From the NCBI RefSeq assembly GCF_006539725.1, contig NZ_BJNO01000007.1, forward strand, positions 1 to 64,000: a stretch of DNA of 64,000 nt, written 5' to 3'. This document shows positions 29,958-39,767 of the stretch, piece by piece (position 1 is the stretch's first letter; the number at the start of each line of letters is the position of its first letter). The position numbers were made by a program, and so were the translations under genes. The stretch is from Klebsiella terrigena. Its GTDB lineage: Bacteria > Pseudomonadota > Gammaproteobacteria > Enterobacterales > Enterobacteriaceae. The notes under the pieces were generated by a model, which was not told where the DNA came from, did not search any database, and saw nothing but the letters and a program-made list of their open reading frames with translations.

Positions 29958-31247
29958 TTAATCGCTAAAAAATGTTTCTTCCAGCACCGCGGCGTTAACC
30001 GCCCGGGTCAGGCGCGTCAGCTGTTCGGCGCTAATGATATACGGCGGCATCAGGTAGATAAGCTTGCCGAACGGGCGCACCCATACGCCTTGCTCCACGA
30101 AGAAGCGCTGCAGGGCGGCCATGTTCACCGGACGGTGGGTTTCCACCACCCCAATCGCGCCGAGCACGCGCACGTCGGCCACCAGCCCGGAGTCGCGCGC
30201 CGGCGCCAGCTCCGCCTTCAGCTGCGCTTCAATGGCGGCAACCTGGGTCTGCCACTCGCCGCTTGCCAGCAGGTTCAGGCTCTCTGCGGCCACCGCGCAG
30301 GCCAGCGGGTTGCCCATAAAGGTCGGGCCGTGCATAAAGCAGCCGGCCTCGCCGTTGCTGATGGTCTCCGCGACCGTGCGGGTGGTCAACGTCGCGGAGA
30401 GCGTCATGGTTCCGCCGGTCAGCGCTTTGCCGAGGCACAGTATATCCGGCGCGATGCCCGCATGTTCGCAGGCAAACAGCTTACCGGTACGGCCAAAGCC
30501 GGTGGCAATCTCATCGGCAATCAGCAGGATACCTTCGCGATCGCACATCTTACGGATGCGCCTTAACCACTCCGGATGGTACATCCGCATTCCGCCGGCG
30601 CCCTGCACGATGGGTTCGAGGATCACCGCGGCAATTTCATGGCGATGGGCGGCCATCAGGCGGGCAAAGGGCACCATGTCGAGCTCGTCCCACTTGCCGT
30701 CAAAGCGGCTTTGCGGCGCCGGCGCGAACAGGTTGTCCGGCAGATAGCCCTGCCACAGGCTGTGCATGGAGTTGTCCGGATCGCACACCGACATCGCGCC
30801 GAAGGTATCGCCATGATAGCCGTTGCGGAAGGTGAGAAAACGCCGGCGCGGTTCGCCCTTTGCCTGCCAGTACTGCAGAGCCATTTTCATCGCCACTTCG
30901 ACCGCCACGGAACCGGAGTCGGCAAGGAACACGCACTCCAGCGAGGGCGGCGTCATCGCCACCAGCTGGCGGCAGAGCGCGACCGCCGAGGGGTGGGTGA
31001 TGCCGCCAAACATCACGTGCGACATCTGGTCGATCTGCGCTTTCATCGCCGCATTCAGCCGCGGATGGTTGTAGCCGTGGATCGCCGCCCACCATGACGA
31101 CATGCCGTCAATCAGCCGTTCGCCGCCGGCCAGTGAAAGCTCGCAGCCGTGGGCGGATTCCACCGGGTAAACCGGCAGGGGAGAGGTCATGGAAGTGTAG
31201 GGGTGCCAGATGTGGCGCCGATCGAAGGCGAGATCGTCCATTGTCAT
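29958..31247 (-). CDS. bioA: Adenosylmethionine-8-amino-7-oxononanoate aminotransferase BioA
   Basis: BioA converts KAPA to DAPA, using S-adenosylmethionine as amino donor. The 429-residue class III aminotransferase has [17 protein letters not shown] (PLP phosphate site), [20 protein letters not shown] near residue 245 and the Schiff-base lysine in [16 protein letters not shown] near 274. [17 protein letters not shown] matches the E. coli N-terminus, so the start is 31247, not 31265. It is divergent from bioBFCD across the BirA operator. Confidence 0.96.
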   Translation of the reverse strand: MTMDDLAFDRRHIWHPYTSMTSPLPVYPVESAHGCELSLAGGERLIDGMSSWWAAIHGYNHPRLNAAMKAQIDQMSHVMFGGITHPSAVALCRQLVAMTPPSLECVFLADSGSVAVEVAMKMALQYWQAKGEPRRRFLTFRNGYHGDTFGAMSVCDPDNSMHSLWQGYLPDNLFAPAPQSRFDGKWDELDMVPFARLMAAHRHEIAAVILEPIVQGAGGMRMYHPEWLRRIRKMCDREGILLIADEIATGFGRTGKLFACEHAGIAPDILCLGKALTGGTMTLSATLTTRTVAETISNGEAGCFMHGPTFMGNPLACAVAAESLNLLASGEWQTQVAAIEAQLKAELAPARDSGLVADVRVLGAIGVVETHRPVNMAALQRFFVEQGVWVRPFGKLIYLMPPYIISAEQLTRLTRAVNAAVLEETFFSD

Positions 31248-31254
31248 AAGCGAC

Positions 31255-31288
31255 TTGTAAACCATTTTGAAAACATTTAGGTTTACGA
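31255..31288. promoter_or_regulatory. BirA bio operator
   Basis: TTGTAAACC and GGTTTACGA are near-perfect inverted half-sites 16 bp apart, the spacing of the E. coli bio operator. The site lies between divergent bioA and bioBFCD. BirA bound to biotinyl-5'-AMP should repress both. Confidence 0.9.
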
Positions 31289-31332
31289 GTATAAACCGAA
31301 CCGACAGTTAACAAAACCCTTTGGAGAAGCCA

Positions 31333-32373
31333 ATGGCTCACCACGCACGCTGGACAATGTCGCAAGTCACCGAGTTATTTAATAAACCACTGCTGGATCT
31401 GCTGTTCGAAGCTCAGCAGATCCACCGCCAGCACTTTGACCCGCGCCAGGTGCAGGTCAGCACGCTGCTGTCGATTAAGACCGGCGCCTGCCCGGAAGAC
31501 TGTAAATACTGCCCGCAGAGCGCGCGCTATAAAACCGGCCTTGAGTCCGAGCGCCTGATGGAGGTTGAACAGGTGCTGGAGTCGGCGCGGCAGGCCAAAA
31601 ATGCCGGTTCGACCCGTTTCTGCATGGGCGCGGCGTGGAAGAATCCGAATGACCGCGACATGCCCTATCTTGAGCAGATGGTCAAAGGGGTGAAGGCGAT
31701 GGGGCTGGAGTCCTGTATGACCCTCGGCACCCTGACCGATAGCCAGGCGCAGCGCCTTGCCGGTGCCGGTCTCGACTACTACAACCACAACCTCGATACC
31801 TCGCCGGAGTTCTACGGCAATATCATCACCACCCGCACCTACCAGGAGCGCCTCGATACCCTCGGCAAGGTGCGCGGGGCGGGAATTAAGGTGTGCTCCG
31901 GCGGCATCGTCGGGCTGGGCGAAACGGAAAAAGATCGCGCCGGACTGCTGCTGCAGCTGGCCAATCTGCCGACGCCGCCGGAAAGCGTGCCCATCAACAT
32001 GCTGGTGAAGGTGAAAGGGACGCCGCTGGCTGAAAACGATGACGTCGACGCGTTTGACTTTATCCGCACCATTGCGGTGGCGCGCATCATGATGCCAACC
32101 TCCTACGTGCGCCTCTCCGCCGGCCGCGAGCAGATGAACGAACAGACCCAGGCGATGTGCTTTATGGCCGGGGCAAACTCCATTTTCTACGGCTGCAAGC
32201 TGCTGACGACGCCGAACCCGGAAGAGGATAAGGACCTGCAGCTGTTCCGCAAGCTGGGGCTTAACCCGCAGCAGACTGCGGTGCTGGAAGGGGATAACGA
32301 GCAGCAGCAGCGTCTGGAGCAGGCGCTGAACAACCCCGATACCGAGGAATATTACAACGCGGCGGCGCTATGA
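31333..32373 (+). CDS. bioB: Biotin synthase BioB
   Basis: BioB is a radical-SAM enzyme that inserts sulfur into dethiobiotin. The CxxxCxxC motif for the [4Fe-4S]-SAM cluster is Cys53, Cys57, Cys60 ([10 protein letters not shown]). The second cluster ligands are in FCMGAAW, ESCMTLG and IKVCSGG. GGAGAAGCC lies before [11 protein letters not shown], giving 346 residues as in E. coli; the in-frame ATG at 31321 overlaps that ribosome site. bioF follows with a 4-bp overlap. Confidence 0.97.
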   Translation: MAHHARWTMSQVTELFNKPLLDLLFEAQQIHRQHFDPRQVQVSTLLSIKTGACPEDCKYCPQSARYKTGLESERLMEVEQVLESARQAKNAGSTRFCMGAAWKNPNDRDMPYLEQMVKGVKAMGLESCMTLGTLTDSQAQRLAGAGLDYYNHNLDTSPEFYGNIITTRTYQERLDTLGKVRGAGIKVCSGGIVGLGETEKDRAGLLLQLANLPTPPESVPINMLVKVKGTPLAENDDVDAFDFIRTIAVARIMMPTSYVRLSAGREQMNEQTQAMCFMAGANSIFYGCKLLTTPNPEEDKDLQLFRKLGLNPQQTAVLEGDNEQQQRLEQALNNPDTEEYYNAAAL

Positions 32374-33527
32374 GCTGGCAGCAACGCATCGAGCAGGCGC
32401 TGAGCGAACGGCGGCAGGCGGATGCTTTCCGCTCTCGCCAGCCGGTGGCGCAGGGTGCCGGGCGTTGGCTGACCCGCGAGGGGCAGCGCTGGCTCAACTT
32501 TTCCAGCAACGATTATCTGGGCCTGAGCCAGCATCCGCAGATCGTTGCCGCCTGGCAGCAGGGCGCCGAGCGCTACGGCGTCGGCAGCGGCGGCTCGGGC
32601 CACGTTAGCGGCTACAGCGACGCGCATCGTCAGCTGGAGGAGGCGCTGGCCGACTGGCTGGGCTATCCGCGCGCGCTGCTGTTTATCTCCGGCTTTGCCG
32701 CTAACCAGGCGCTGATTGCCGCCCTGCTCGGCAAGGACGATCGCGCGGTAGCGGACCGTCTGAGCCACGCCTCGCTGCTGGAAGCGGCCAGCTTCAGCCC
32801 GGCGCAGCTGCGGCGCTTTCAGCACAACGACGTTCAGCAGCTGAAAGCGCTGCTGGAGAAACCGCTGGCGGGCCAGCAGCTGACGATCACCGAAGGCGTC
32901 TTCAGCATGGACGGCGATAGCGCGCCCCTCGGCCCCATTCAGCAGGTCACCGCCGAAGCCGGCGGCTGGCTGCTGGTCGATGATGCTCACGGCATTGGCG
33001 TGCTGGGCGACGAGGGGAGGGGCAGCTGCGACGCGCAAAACGTTCACCCTGAGCTGCTGGTGGTGACCTTCGGCAAGGCCTTTGGCGTCAGCGGCGCGGC
33101 GGTACTGTGCAGCGAGGCGCCGGCGGATTATCTGCTGCAGTTTGCCCGCCACCTGATTTACAGCACCGCCATGCCGCCGGCCCAGGCCGTTGCCCTCAGC
33201 GCCGCGCTGCGCGCGATTCGTGGCGATGAGGGCCAGCGGCGGCGGGAGGCGCTGGCCTGCCGGATTGCCCAGTTCAGGGACGGTATGCGCGACTATCCTG
33301 GGCAGCTTACCGAATCGACCAGCGCCATTCAGCCGCTGATCGTCGGAGACAACGCCCGGGCTCTGCGCCTGGCAGCGCGCCTGCGCGAGCAGGGCTGCTG
33401 GGCGACGGCGATCCGCCCGCCGACGGTGCCGGTTGGCAGCGCCCGGCTGCGGCTCACCCTGAGCGCGGCCCATGAATCGGCGGATATCGAGCGTCTGCTG
33501 GAGGTCCTGCATGACGGCGGTGAATAA
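32370..33527 (+). CDS. bioF: 8-amino-7-oxononanoate synthase BioF
   Basis: BioF condenses pimeloyl-ACP with alanine to KAPA. The 385-residue PLP enzyme has [21 protein letters not shown] near residue 70, [12 protein letters not shown] near 203 and the PLP lysine in [14 protein letters not shown] near 236. It overlaps bioB by 4 bp and bioC by 17 bp, indicating coupled translation in the operon. Confidence 0.96.
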   Translation: MSWQQRIEQALSERRQADAFRSRQPVAQGAGRWLTREGQRWLNFSSNDYLGLSQHPQIVAAWQQGAERYGVGSGGSGHVSGYSDAHRQLEEALADWLGYPRALLFISGFAANQALIAALLGKDDRAVADRLSHASLLEAASFSPAQLRRFQHNDVQQLKALLEKPLAGQQLTITEGVFSMDGDSAPLGPIQQVTAEAGGWLLVDDAHGIGVLGDEGRGSCDAQNVHPELLVVTFGKAFGVSGAAVLCSEAPADYLLQFARHLIYSTAMPPAQAVALSAALRAIRGDEGQRRREALACRIAQFRDGMRDYPGQLTESTSAIQPLIVGDNARALRLAARLREQGCWATAIRPPTVPVGSARLRLTLSAAHESADIERLLEVLHDGGE

Positions 33528-34266
33528 ACGCGCGGTGGCCGCCGCCTTCGGTCGGGCGGCGAGCCGCTATACGCAGCACGATGAGCTGCAGCGGCGCAGC
33601 GCCGAGCTGCTGCTGCGCCAGCTTGGCGACCGGCGCTTTGCCGAGGTTCTGGACGCGGGCTGTGGCCCAGGCAGCATGAGCCGCTACTGGCGCGAGGCGG
33701 GCAGCCGCGTCACCGCGCTGGATATCTCCGTTGATATGCTGGCGGAGGCCCGGCGCCAGCAGGTCGCGCACGACTACGTCGAGGGCGATATTGAATCCCT
33801 GCCGCTGCCGGCGGCCTGCGTCGATCTGGCGTGGAGTAATCTGGCGGTGCAGTGGTGCGACGACCTCGGCGCCGCGCTTGCTGAGCTGTACCGGGTGGTG
33901 CGTCCCGGCGGGTGGGTGGCCTTTACCACCCTGTTGGCCGGTTCGCTCCCCGAGCTCAACCAGGCCTGGGCGACGATTGACCGGCATCCGCACGCCAATC
34001 GTTTCCTCAGCGAGCAGGCGGTACGCAGCGTGATGAGCGGCTGGCGGGGCGAGGCGCAGGTGCATGCCGTGACGCTGCCGTTCCCCGACGCCCTGTGCGC
34101 AATGCGTTCGCTAAAGGGTATCGGCGCCACCCATTTACACCAGGGACGCAGCGCGGCACCGCTGAGTCGCACAAAGCTGCAGCAGCTTCAGCTGGCGTGG
34201 CCGAAACGGCACGGGCAGTGCCCGCTGACCTACCATCTTTTTACAGGAGTAATTGAACGTGATTGA
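33511..34266 (+). CDS. bioC: Malonyl-ACP O-methyltransferase BioC
   Basis: BioC methylates the free carboxyl of malonyl-ACP, which lets the fatty-acid machinery build the pimeloyl chain. The 251-residue SAM-dependent enzyme has motif [16 protein letters not shown] near residue 45 and [11 protein letters not shown] near 108. [17 protein letters not shown] fits the E. coli start, so 33511 is chosen. It overlaps bioF and bioD. Confidence 0.94.
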   Translation: MTAVNKRAVAAAFGRAASRYTQHDELQRRSAELLLRQLGDRRFAEVLDAGCGPGSMSRYWREAGSRVTALDISVDMLAEARRQQVAHDYVEGDIESLPLPAACVDLAWSNLAVQWCDDLGAALAELYRVVRPGGWVAFTTLLAGSLPELNQAWATIDRHPHANRFLSEQAVRSVMSGWRGEAQVHAVTLPFPDALCAMRSLKGIGATHLHQGRSAAPLSRTKLQQLQLAWPKRHGQCPLTYHLFTGVIERD

Positions 34267-34981
34267 GCGTTATTTCGTCACCGGAACCGATACTGAAGTC
34301 GGCAAAACGGTGAGCAGCTGCGCCCTGCTGCAGGCGGCAAACCTGCGGGGTCGGAACAGCGCCGGCTATAAGCCGGTGGCCTCCGGCAGCGAGTACACGG
34401 CGCAGGGTCTGCGCAACGACGACGCCCTGGCCCTGCAGCGCAACAGCCGCGTGGCGCTGAGCTACGAGCAGGTTAACCCGTTAACCTTCGCTGAACCCAC
34501 TTCGCCGCATATTATCAGCGCCGATGAGGGGCGCCCCATTACCGCCGCCGCGCTCTCCGCCGGGCTGCGCGAGCTGGAGCCGCTGGCCGACTGGCTGCTG
34601 GTAGAAGGGGCTGGGGGCTGGTTTACGCCGTTGTCTGAAACCCTGAGCTTTGCCGACTGGGTGCAGGAAGAGCGGCTACCGGTGATTCTGGTAGTGGGGA
34701 TAAAGCTGGGCTGCATTAATCATGCCCTGCTGACGGCGCAGGCGGTGCGCCAGGCAGGGCTGCCGCTGGTGGGCTGGATTGCTAACGACGTCCAGCCGCC
34801 GGGGAAGCGGCATAGCGAATACCTCGCGACCCTCAAACGGCTGCTGCCCGCGCCCATGCTGGGCGAAATCCCGTGGCTGGAGGAGGCATCCCGGCGGGAA
34901 GACCTCGGCCAGTACCTCGATCTTAGCGCGCTGGATCGGGCGTCATCCACTGCGCCAGCAGCGGCTCATCCAGCTGTATAA
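34259..34981 (+). CDS. bioD: Dethiobiotin synthetase BioD
   Basis: BioD closes the ureido ring of dethiobiotin using CO2 and ATP. The P-loop is [10 protein letters not shown] (residues 8-17), with [13 protein letters not shown] near 115. GTG at 34259 is preferred: AGGAG lies 9 bases upstream and E. coli bioD also uses GTG; TTG at 34253 is too close to it. At 240 residues it is about 15 longer than E. coli BioD, and the Ala-rich tail ([14 protein letters not shown]) is read through the 3' end of the convergent ATPase gene. Confidence 0.94.
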   Translation: MIERYFVTGTDTEVGKTVSSCALLQAANLRGRNSAGYKPVASGSEYTAQGLRNDDALALQRNSRVALSYEQVNPLTFAEPTSPHIISADEGRPITAAALSAGLRELEPLADWLLVEGAGGWFTPLSETLSFADWVQEERLPVILVVGIKLGCINHALLTAQAVRQAGLPLVGWIANDVQPPGKRHSEYLATLKRLLPAPMLGEIPWLEEASRREDLGQYLDLSALDRASSTAPAAAHPAV

Positions 34982-35645
34982 CGTCGCCCTGCGCCACGCT
35001 GCGCCCGCGGTGCAGCAGGCAGAAGCGGTCGGCCACCCGGCGAATGAACGGCAGGTGCTGCTCGGCGAGCAGCACCGTTAAACCGATATCCCGGTTCAGG
35101 CGAACCAGCAGATCCCCCAGCTTATGCATAAAGTGCTGTCCGCTGCCGCGCGACGGCTCATCGAGTATCAGCAGGCGCGGTCGGACGATCAGCGCCCTCG
35201 CCAGCGCCAGCTGGTACCTGTCGTCTTCCGAGAGCGCGGCGCCTTTGCTCTGGCGCAGGGCGTAGAGCTGCGGAAAGAGATCGTAAATCTCGCTATTCAC
35301 CACGGCGCCGGGCGTGCCTCCGGCCGCCAGCGCGATATGCAGATTCTCCTCTACGCTGAGCTGCGAAAAGATGCGCCGATCCTGCGGCACGTAGCCGATC
35401 CCGATGACGCTGCGTGAATGGGCGGAGAGCGGCATCAGGTCGCAGGGCGGCGCTCCGCGCTCCTGCCAGGTGATGCTGCCGCTGGCGACCGGGAGATTCC
35501 CGGTAATGCAGTTGACCAGCGTGGTTTTCCCCATTCCCTGACTTCCCATCACGCAGGTGCACTCTCCTGACCTGAGCTCAAGATCGACGTTCCACAGCGT
35601 GTGCTGGCTTCCATAGTACTGATTGACGGCGCGTAGACTCAACAT
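34923..35645 (-). CDS. Orphan UrtE/LivF-like ABC ATPase with altered signature
   Basis: The 240-residue protein resembles UrtE, the second ATPase of urea/branched-chain amino-acid importers: MLSLRAVNQYYGSQHTL start, Walker A GSQGMGKTT near residue 35, Q-loop YVPQDRRIFSQLSVEENL near 90 and Walker B LLILDEPSRG near 165. The ABC signature LSGGQ is replaced by LSEDD (ALSEDDRYQLALARAL), which should impair ATP sandwiching. No permease or binding-protein gene is beside it. AAGGAG lies 8-9 bases before the ATG. Its 3' end overlaps bioD by 59 bp. It could be a divergent partner or a decaying gene. Confidence 0.75.
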   Translation of the reverse strand: MLSLRAVNQYYGSQHTLWNVDLELRSGECTCVMGSQGMGKTTLVNCITGNLPVASGSITWQERGAPPCDLMPLSAHSRSVIGIGYVPQDRRIFSQLSVEENLHIALAAGGTPGAVVNSEIYDLFPQLYALRQSKGAALSEDDRYQLALARALIVRPRLLILDEPSRGSGQHFMHKLGDLLVRLNRDIGLTVLLAEQHLPFIRRVADRFCLLHRGRSVAQGDVIQLDEPLLAQWMTPDPAR

Positions 35646-35948
35646 AGACGTTTTCTCCTTTTTGACGACGGCGAGCGAGACAAACATTCTGCAAATCTCT
35701 TGCCAGGAAAAAGAAGTGACGGCATTTTTCCGCCAGCGCAGGTCGCGGCGGCCACCGCCGGCAGGGAACAGCGAAGCGGCTGCACTTTCCCGGTGCTAAA
35801 CGGCGTGAAACGTGGTGCAGAAAGCAGCAAAAAGGCGGGCGTCCTTAGCTGATAAATATCAAAAATAATTCAATAATATTTTTTAGCCGCGTGATTTTCG
35901 CCGGCGGGCAATTTCGGCCGGGTGGCAGAGGTCATGGCCTGCAGCGAG

Positions 35949-35971
35949 TTATCCACTATTCCTGTGGATAA
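35949..35971. promoter_or_regulatory. Pair of inverted DnaA boxes upstream of uvrB
   Basis: TTATCCACT (35949-35957) and TGTGGATAA (35963-35971) face each other across five bases. The second is a perfect DnaA box (TTATCCACA on the minus strand). DnaA boxes are known near the E. coli uvrB promoters. Confidence 0.7.
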
Positions 35972-36273
35972 CCTTGTGTATTAGAGTTAGAGAACTTGCG
36001 GTAAGCTAGAGATTACGCGGCCTGCGGCTGAATTGGCGCGAAACCCGTCTTTTATTAAATTTTATTTAATATCAATTGGTTGTATAAAATCAATGGCTGT
36101 AAGGAAAGTGTCACCTGCTGCCATAAAAGATTCATCGCCTTGCTTGACAAATGTTAAATGGCAAAATTTTCTGGGGATAACCTTACACAGTGGCGGATTA
36201 TTCCGCATGGTGCGCTTTTTTTGCCCAAATGCGGCCGCCCGGGGCAAGGTTTACAGGGCAAACAGTAATACGA

Positions 36274-36293
36274 TACTGGTTTTATATCCAGTA
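36274..36293. promoter_or_regulatory. LexA box of uvrB
   Basis: TACTGGTTTTATATCCAGTA is a 20-bp near-palindrome of CTGG-N8-CCAG form, about 90 bp before uvrB. E. coli uvrB has CTGT-N8-CCAG. Both half-sites differ from the CTGT...ACAG consensus by one base. Confidence 0.7.
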
Positions 36294-36382
36294 TTATTTA
36301 TTGGCAAAAGCGCCGGCGACGGGTAGAATTAAACACCTGCCGTTTCGCGCCGGGCGCTTCATCCTCCTTCAGGGTCAGACAT

Positions 36383-38398
36383 ATGAGTAAAACGTTCACG
36401 CTGCATTCCGCTTTCCGTCCCTCTGGCGATCAGCCAGAAGCCATTCGTCGCCTCGAAGAGGGGCTGGAAGATGGCCTGGCGCACCAAACGCTGCTGGGGG
36501 TAACCGGGTCGGGTAAAACCTTCACCATCGCTAACGTCATTGCCGATCTGCAGCGTCCAACGATGGTCCTCGCGCCCAACAAGACGCTGGCGGCGCAGCT
36601 GTATGGCGAAATGAAGGAGTTTTTCCCGGAGAATGCCGTCGAATATTTCGTCTCCTACTACGACTACTACCAGCCTGAAGCCTATGTGCCGAGCTCGGAC
36701 ACCTTCATCGAGAAGGACGCCTCGGTCAACGAACATATTGAACAGATGCGCCTGTCGGCAACCAAGGCGCTGCTGGAGCGCCGCGACGTCATCGTGGTGG
36801 CCTCGGTCTCGGCGATTTATGGCCTCGGCGATCCTGACCTGTACCTGAAGATGATGCTGCACCTGACCACCGGCATGCTGATTGACCAGCGGGCCATTCT
36901 GCGCCGCCTCGCGGAGCTGCAGTACACCCGTAACGATCAGGCTTTCCAGCGCGGGACCTTCCGCGTTCGCGGCGAGGTCATTGACGTCTTCCCGGCGGAG
37001 TCAGACGATATTGCCCTGCGTATTGAGCTGTTTGACGAAGAGGTTGAGCGCCTGTCGCTCTTTGACCCGCTGACCGGGCAGGTTGAATCGTCCATCCCGC
37101 GCTATACCATCTACCCGAAAACGCACTACGTTACCCCGCGCGAGCGAATCGTTCAGGCGATGGAAGAGATAAAAGTCGAGCTGGCGGAGCGGCGTAAAGT
37201 GCTGCTGGAAAACAACAAGCTGCTGGAAGAGCAGCGCCTGAGTCAGCGTACCCAGTTCGACCTCGAAATGATGAACGAGCTGGGCTACTGCTCGGGGATT
37301 GAAAACTACTCGCGCTATCTTTCCGGGCGCGGGCCGGGCGAGCCGCCGCCGACGCTGTTTGACTACCTGCCGGCGGATGGCCTGCTGGTTATCGATGAGT
37401 CCCACGTGACCATTCCGCAAATCGGCGGGATGTACCGCGGCGACCGGGCGCGTAAAGAGACGCTGGTGGAGTACGGTTTCCGCCTGCCGTCGGCGCTGGA
37501 TAACCGCCCGATGAAGTTTGAAGAGTTTGAGGCGCTGGCGCCGCAGACCATCTACGTTTCGGCGACGCCCGGTGCCTACGAGCTGGATAAATCCGGCGAT
37601 GAGGTGGTCGATCAGGTGGTCCGTCCGACCGGCCTGCTTGACCCGGTTATCGAAGTGCGTCCGGTGGGGACCCAGGTCGACGATCTGCTGTCGGAGATTC
37701 GCCTGCGCGCCGCCATCAACGAGCGCGTGCTGGTGACGACCCTGACCAAGCGGATGGCCGAAGACCTCACCGAGTACCTCGAGGAGCACGGCGAGCGCGT
37801 GCGCTACCTGCATTCGGATATCGATACCGTCGAGCGTATGGAGATTATCCGCGATCTGCGCCTCGGCGAGTTTGACGTGCTGGTCGGCATCAACCTGCTG
37901 CGTGAAGGGCTGGATATGCCGGAGGTCTCGCTGGTGGCGATCCTTGATGCCGACAAAGAGGGCTTCCTGCGCTCCGAGCGCTCGCTGATCCAGACCATCG
38001 GCCGCGCGGCGCGTAACATCAACGGTAAGGCGATTCTCTACGGTGACAGGATCACCGCCTCGATGGCGAAGGCCATCAGCGAAACCGAACGCCGTCGCGA
38101 GAAGCAGCAGCGCTATAACGAAGAGCACGGCATCACCCCGCAGGGCCTGAATAAGAAGGTGGTCGATATCCTGGCGCTGGGCAGCGGCCTGGCGAAGACC
38201 AAGGCCAAAGGGCGCGGCAAGTCGCGTTCACCGGTCGAGGCGGATACGCCGGTGCTGACGCCAAAAGCGCTGCAGCAGCGAATTCACGAGCTGGAAGGGC
38301 AGATGATGCAGCACGCGCAGAACCTGGAGTTCGAAGAGGCGGCCCAGATCCGCGACCAGCTGCATAAGCTGCGGGATCTGTTTATCGCCGCGTCGTAG
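36383..38398 (+). CDS. uvrB: Excinuclease ABC subunit B (UvrB)
   Basis: UvrB verifies DNA damage delivered by UvrA and loads UvrC for incision. The 671-residue SF2-like ATPase has Walker A GVTGSGKT (residues 39-46), the strand-inserting beta-hairpin region [12 protein letters not shown] near 93, DESHVTIPQ near 338, motif [11 protein letters not shown] near 540 and a C-terminal UVR domain that contacts UvrC. The LexA box upstream indicates SOS induction. ATG is preceded by AGGGT. Confidence 0.98.
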   Translation: MSKTFTLHSAFRPSGDQPEAIRRLEEGLEDGLAHQTLLGVTGSGKTFTIANVIADLQRPTMVLAPNKTLAAQLYGEMKEFFPENAVEYFVSYYDYYQPEAYVPSSDTFIEKDASVNEHIEQMRLSATKALLERRDVIVVASVSAIYGLGDPDLYLKMMLHLTTGMLIDQRAILRRLAELQYTRNDQAFQRGTFRVRGEVIDVFPAESDDIALRIELFDEEVERLSLFDPLTGQVESSIPRYTIYPKTHYVTPRERIVQAMEEIKVELAERRKVLLENNKLLEEQRLSQRTQFDLEMMNELGYCSGIENYSRYLSGRGPGEPPPTLFDYLPADGLLVIDESHVTIPQIGGMYRGDRARKETLVEYGFRLPSALDNRPMKFEEFEALAPQTIYVSATPGAYELDKSGDEVVDQVVRPTGLLDPVIEVRPVGTQVDDLLSEIRLRAAINERVLVTTLTKRMAEDLTEYLEEHGERVRYLHSDIDTVERMEIIRDLRLGEFDVLVGINLLREGLDMPEVSLVAILDADKEGFLRSERSLIQTIGRAARNINGKAILYGDRITASMAKAISETERRREKQQRYNEEHGITPQGLNKKVVDILALGSGLAKTKAKGRGKSRSPVEADTPVLTPKALQQRIHELEGQMMQHAQNLEFEEAAQIRDQLHKLRDLFIAAS

Positions 38399-38535
38399 GC
38401 CGGCGCCCGTCGCACCGGGCGTCTATGCTGCGGCCAGACCGGGCTCTGGCTGCACGGAACGTACGGGCAGCGCCTGCGGATGCGCGGGCTGCCTGGCGCC
38501 AAACTGGCAAATAAAATAGCCCGGCTGGGCCAGCT

Positions 38536-38552
38536 CTTAATATCCGCTTAAT
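38536..38552 (+). promoter_or_regulatory. PmrA box driving the 30-residue ORF
   Basis: CTTAAT-ATCCG-CTTAAT is an exact direct repeat with the 5-bp spacer of a PmrA (BasR) box, on the plus strand. A -10-like TATCTT (38568-38573) follows at 15 bp. The ORF at 38595 begins 42 bp past the box. Confidence 0.78.
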
Positions 38553-38594
38553 CTTGTTCGGGGAGACTATCTTCATTCTAATGAGGATAGCGCC

Positions 38595-38687
38595 ATGCAA
38601 AAACTACACTTTCGCCAATATCTGGCCATTACCTGCGCCTTTATTATCGTCGTCGCCTTCTTCCATCAGTGGCTGCTGACCTTCTGA
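38595..38687 (+). CDS. Predicted 30-residue membrane peptide, PmrA-box controlled
   Basis: The ORF reads MQKLHFRQYLAITCAFIIVV plus AFFHQWLLTF. It has a short basic N-terminus, then one hydrophobic helix (residues about 9-29), so it should be an inner-membrane peptide. GAGGA lies 8 bases before ATG. A perfect PmrA box precedes it, and it points at basS, overlapping its 3' end by 22 bp. Salmonella PmrR, a 29-residue PmrA-activated peptide that inhibits LpxT, is similar in size and control, but I see no clear sequence likeness. Coding status is inferred. Confidence 0.6.
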   Translation: MQKLHFRQYLAITCAFIIVVAFFHQWLLTF

Positions 38688-39763
38688 CGCGACGGCCTCG
38701 GGAAGAGCACCCAGGCGCGAACGCCGGGGCCCGGCCGGCGGTTATGCAAAAAGAACTGGGTATCGTGCAGCTGGGCGATACGGGTGACGATACTTAATCC
38801 CAGACCAATGCCGCCGTAGCGGCTGTCCATGCGGACAAACGCTTTGCTCAGCTCGCCGCTTTTCGCTTCATCAATTCCCGGCCCTTCATCCTCCACCGCC
38901 AGAATCGGCGTTGACCCCGCCTGAATCGAGACGCGGATCGTTGAGTCCGTCGGGCTATAGCGGTGCGCATTCTCCACCAGATTGCGCAGCACCACGCGCA
39001 GCAGCGTGGCGTCGCCGGACACCATCACCTTCTCGTCCGCAGCGGCTATCTCAAGCTTTTGCCGGCGCGACGCCAGCATCGCTTCCAGCTCCTCCTCAAG
39101 CGGCTCAACGACATCCTCCATCAGCTGCACCTGCTGGTAGCTACCGGCAGAAAACGACTGCCCTACGCGGGCCAGCTGCAGGAGCTGGGAGATGCTGTTG
39201 GTCATCTGATCGAGGCGCTGAATAAGCGGATCGACTCCGACCCCGTGCACTTTGGCCAGCAGCTCGAGGTGCAGGCGCAGCCCGGCCAGCGGCGTGCGCA
39301 GCTCGTGGGCCACGTCGGCGGTAAACAGGCGCTCGCGGTCGAGCGTCAGGTTGAGGCGCGATACCAGCTGATTCAGCGCGGTGGTCACGGCGGTCACTTC
39401 CGGCACCGACTCGCTAAGCTCGATGGGCTGGAGATTATCCGGGGTGCGGTTCTCCAGCTCGCTCTGCAGACGAGAGAGCGGGCGGGTTATCTTTTTCACC
39501 GCCAGCAGGCTGATATAGAGCGCGAGGCCGATAATCAGCAGGCTTGGGATCAGCAGGCTGGCGACCGCTTCCCGCACCTCGTGCTCAACGTGCTTCTGGT
39601 TGTTGTGCCCCTCGATGGCGCTGGCCACCAGCAGCTGAATCTGCTCTTTGCTTTCATGCCATAGCCAGAACACGCTGATAATCTGGCAGACCGCCAGAAT
39701 CGTGCCGATGGTCAGCAGCAGGCGAAAGCGCATGGTCCATTTTTCGGTGGCTAACAGCGGCAT
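38666..39763 (-). CDS. basS: Sensor histidine kinase BasS (PmrB)
   Basis: BasS senses Fe3+, Al3+ and mild acid in the periplasm and phosphorylates BasR, raising polymyxin resistance. The 365-residue protein has TM1 at about residues 14-35, a short periplasmic loop with the ExxE metal motif Glu62/Glu65 (HEVREAV), TM2 at about 68-88, a HAMP domain, the H-box FTADVAHELRTPL with phospho-His153, and a C-terminal ATPase with NLVENAHRYSP and DEGPGID. Thr157 corresponds to a residue changed in colistin-resistant Klebsiella. It follows basR after 4 bp. Confidence 0.95.
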   Translation of the reverse strand: MPLLATEKWTMRFRLLLTIGTILAVCQIISVFWLWHESKEQIQLLVASAIEGHNNQKHVEHEVREAVASLLIPSLLIIGLALYISLLAVKKITRPLSRLQSELENRTPDNLQPIELSESVPEVTAVTTALNQLVSRLNLTLDRERLFTADVAHELRTPLAGLRLHLELLAKVHGVGVDPLIQRLDQMTNSISQLLQLARVGQSFSAGSYQQVQLMEDVVEPLEEELEAMLASRRQKLEIAAADEKVMVSGDATLLRVVLRNLVENAHRYSPTDSTIRVSIQAGSTPILAVEDEGPGIDEAKSGELSKAFVRMDSRYGGIGLGLSIVTRIAQLHDTQFFLHNRRPGPGVRAWVLFPRPSRQKVSSH

Positions 39764-39767
39764 CTCT

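Larger units (their letters stand above)
35646..36382. other. Long intergenic region before uvrB
   Basis: This 737-bp AT-richer gap holds two inverted DnaA boxes (35949-35971), a third near-match TGGGGATAA at 36172-36180 and a LexA-like palindrome (36274-36293), all upstream of uvrB. A 97-codon ORF (36033-36326) spans it but lacks homology and good codon use, and crosses the operator. No RNA gene was recognised. Confidence 0.6.

Noticed and set aside
36033-36326. 97-codon ORF upstream of uvrB
   Set aside because: It crosses the LexA-like operator, has atypical composition and no Shine-Dalgarno, and I recognise no homologue.
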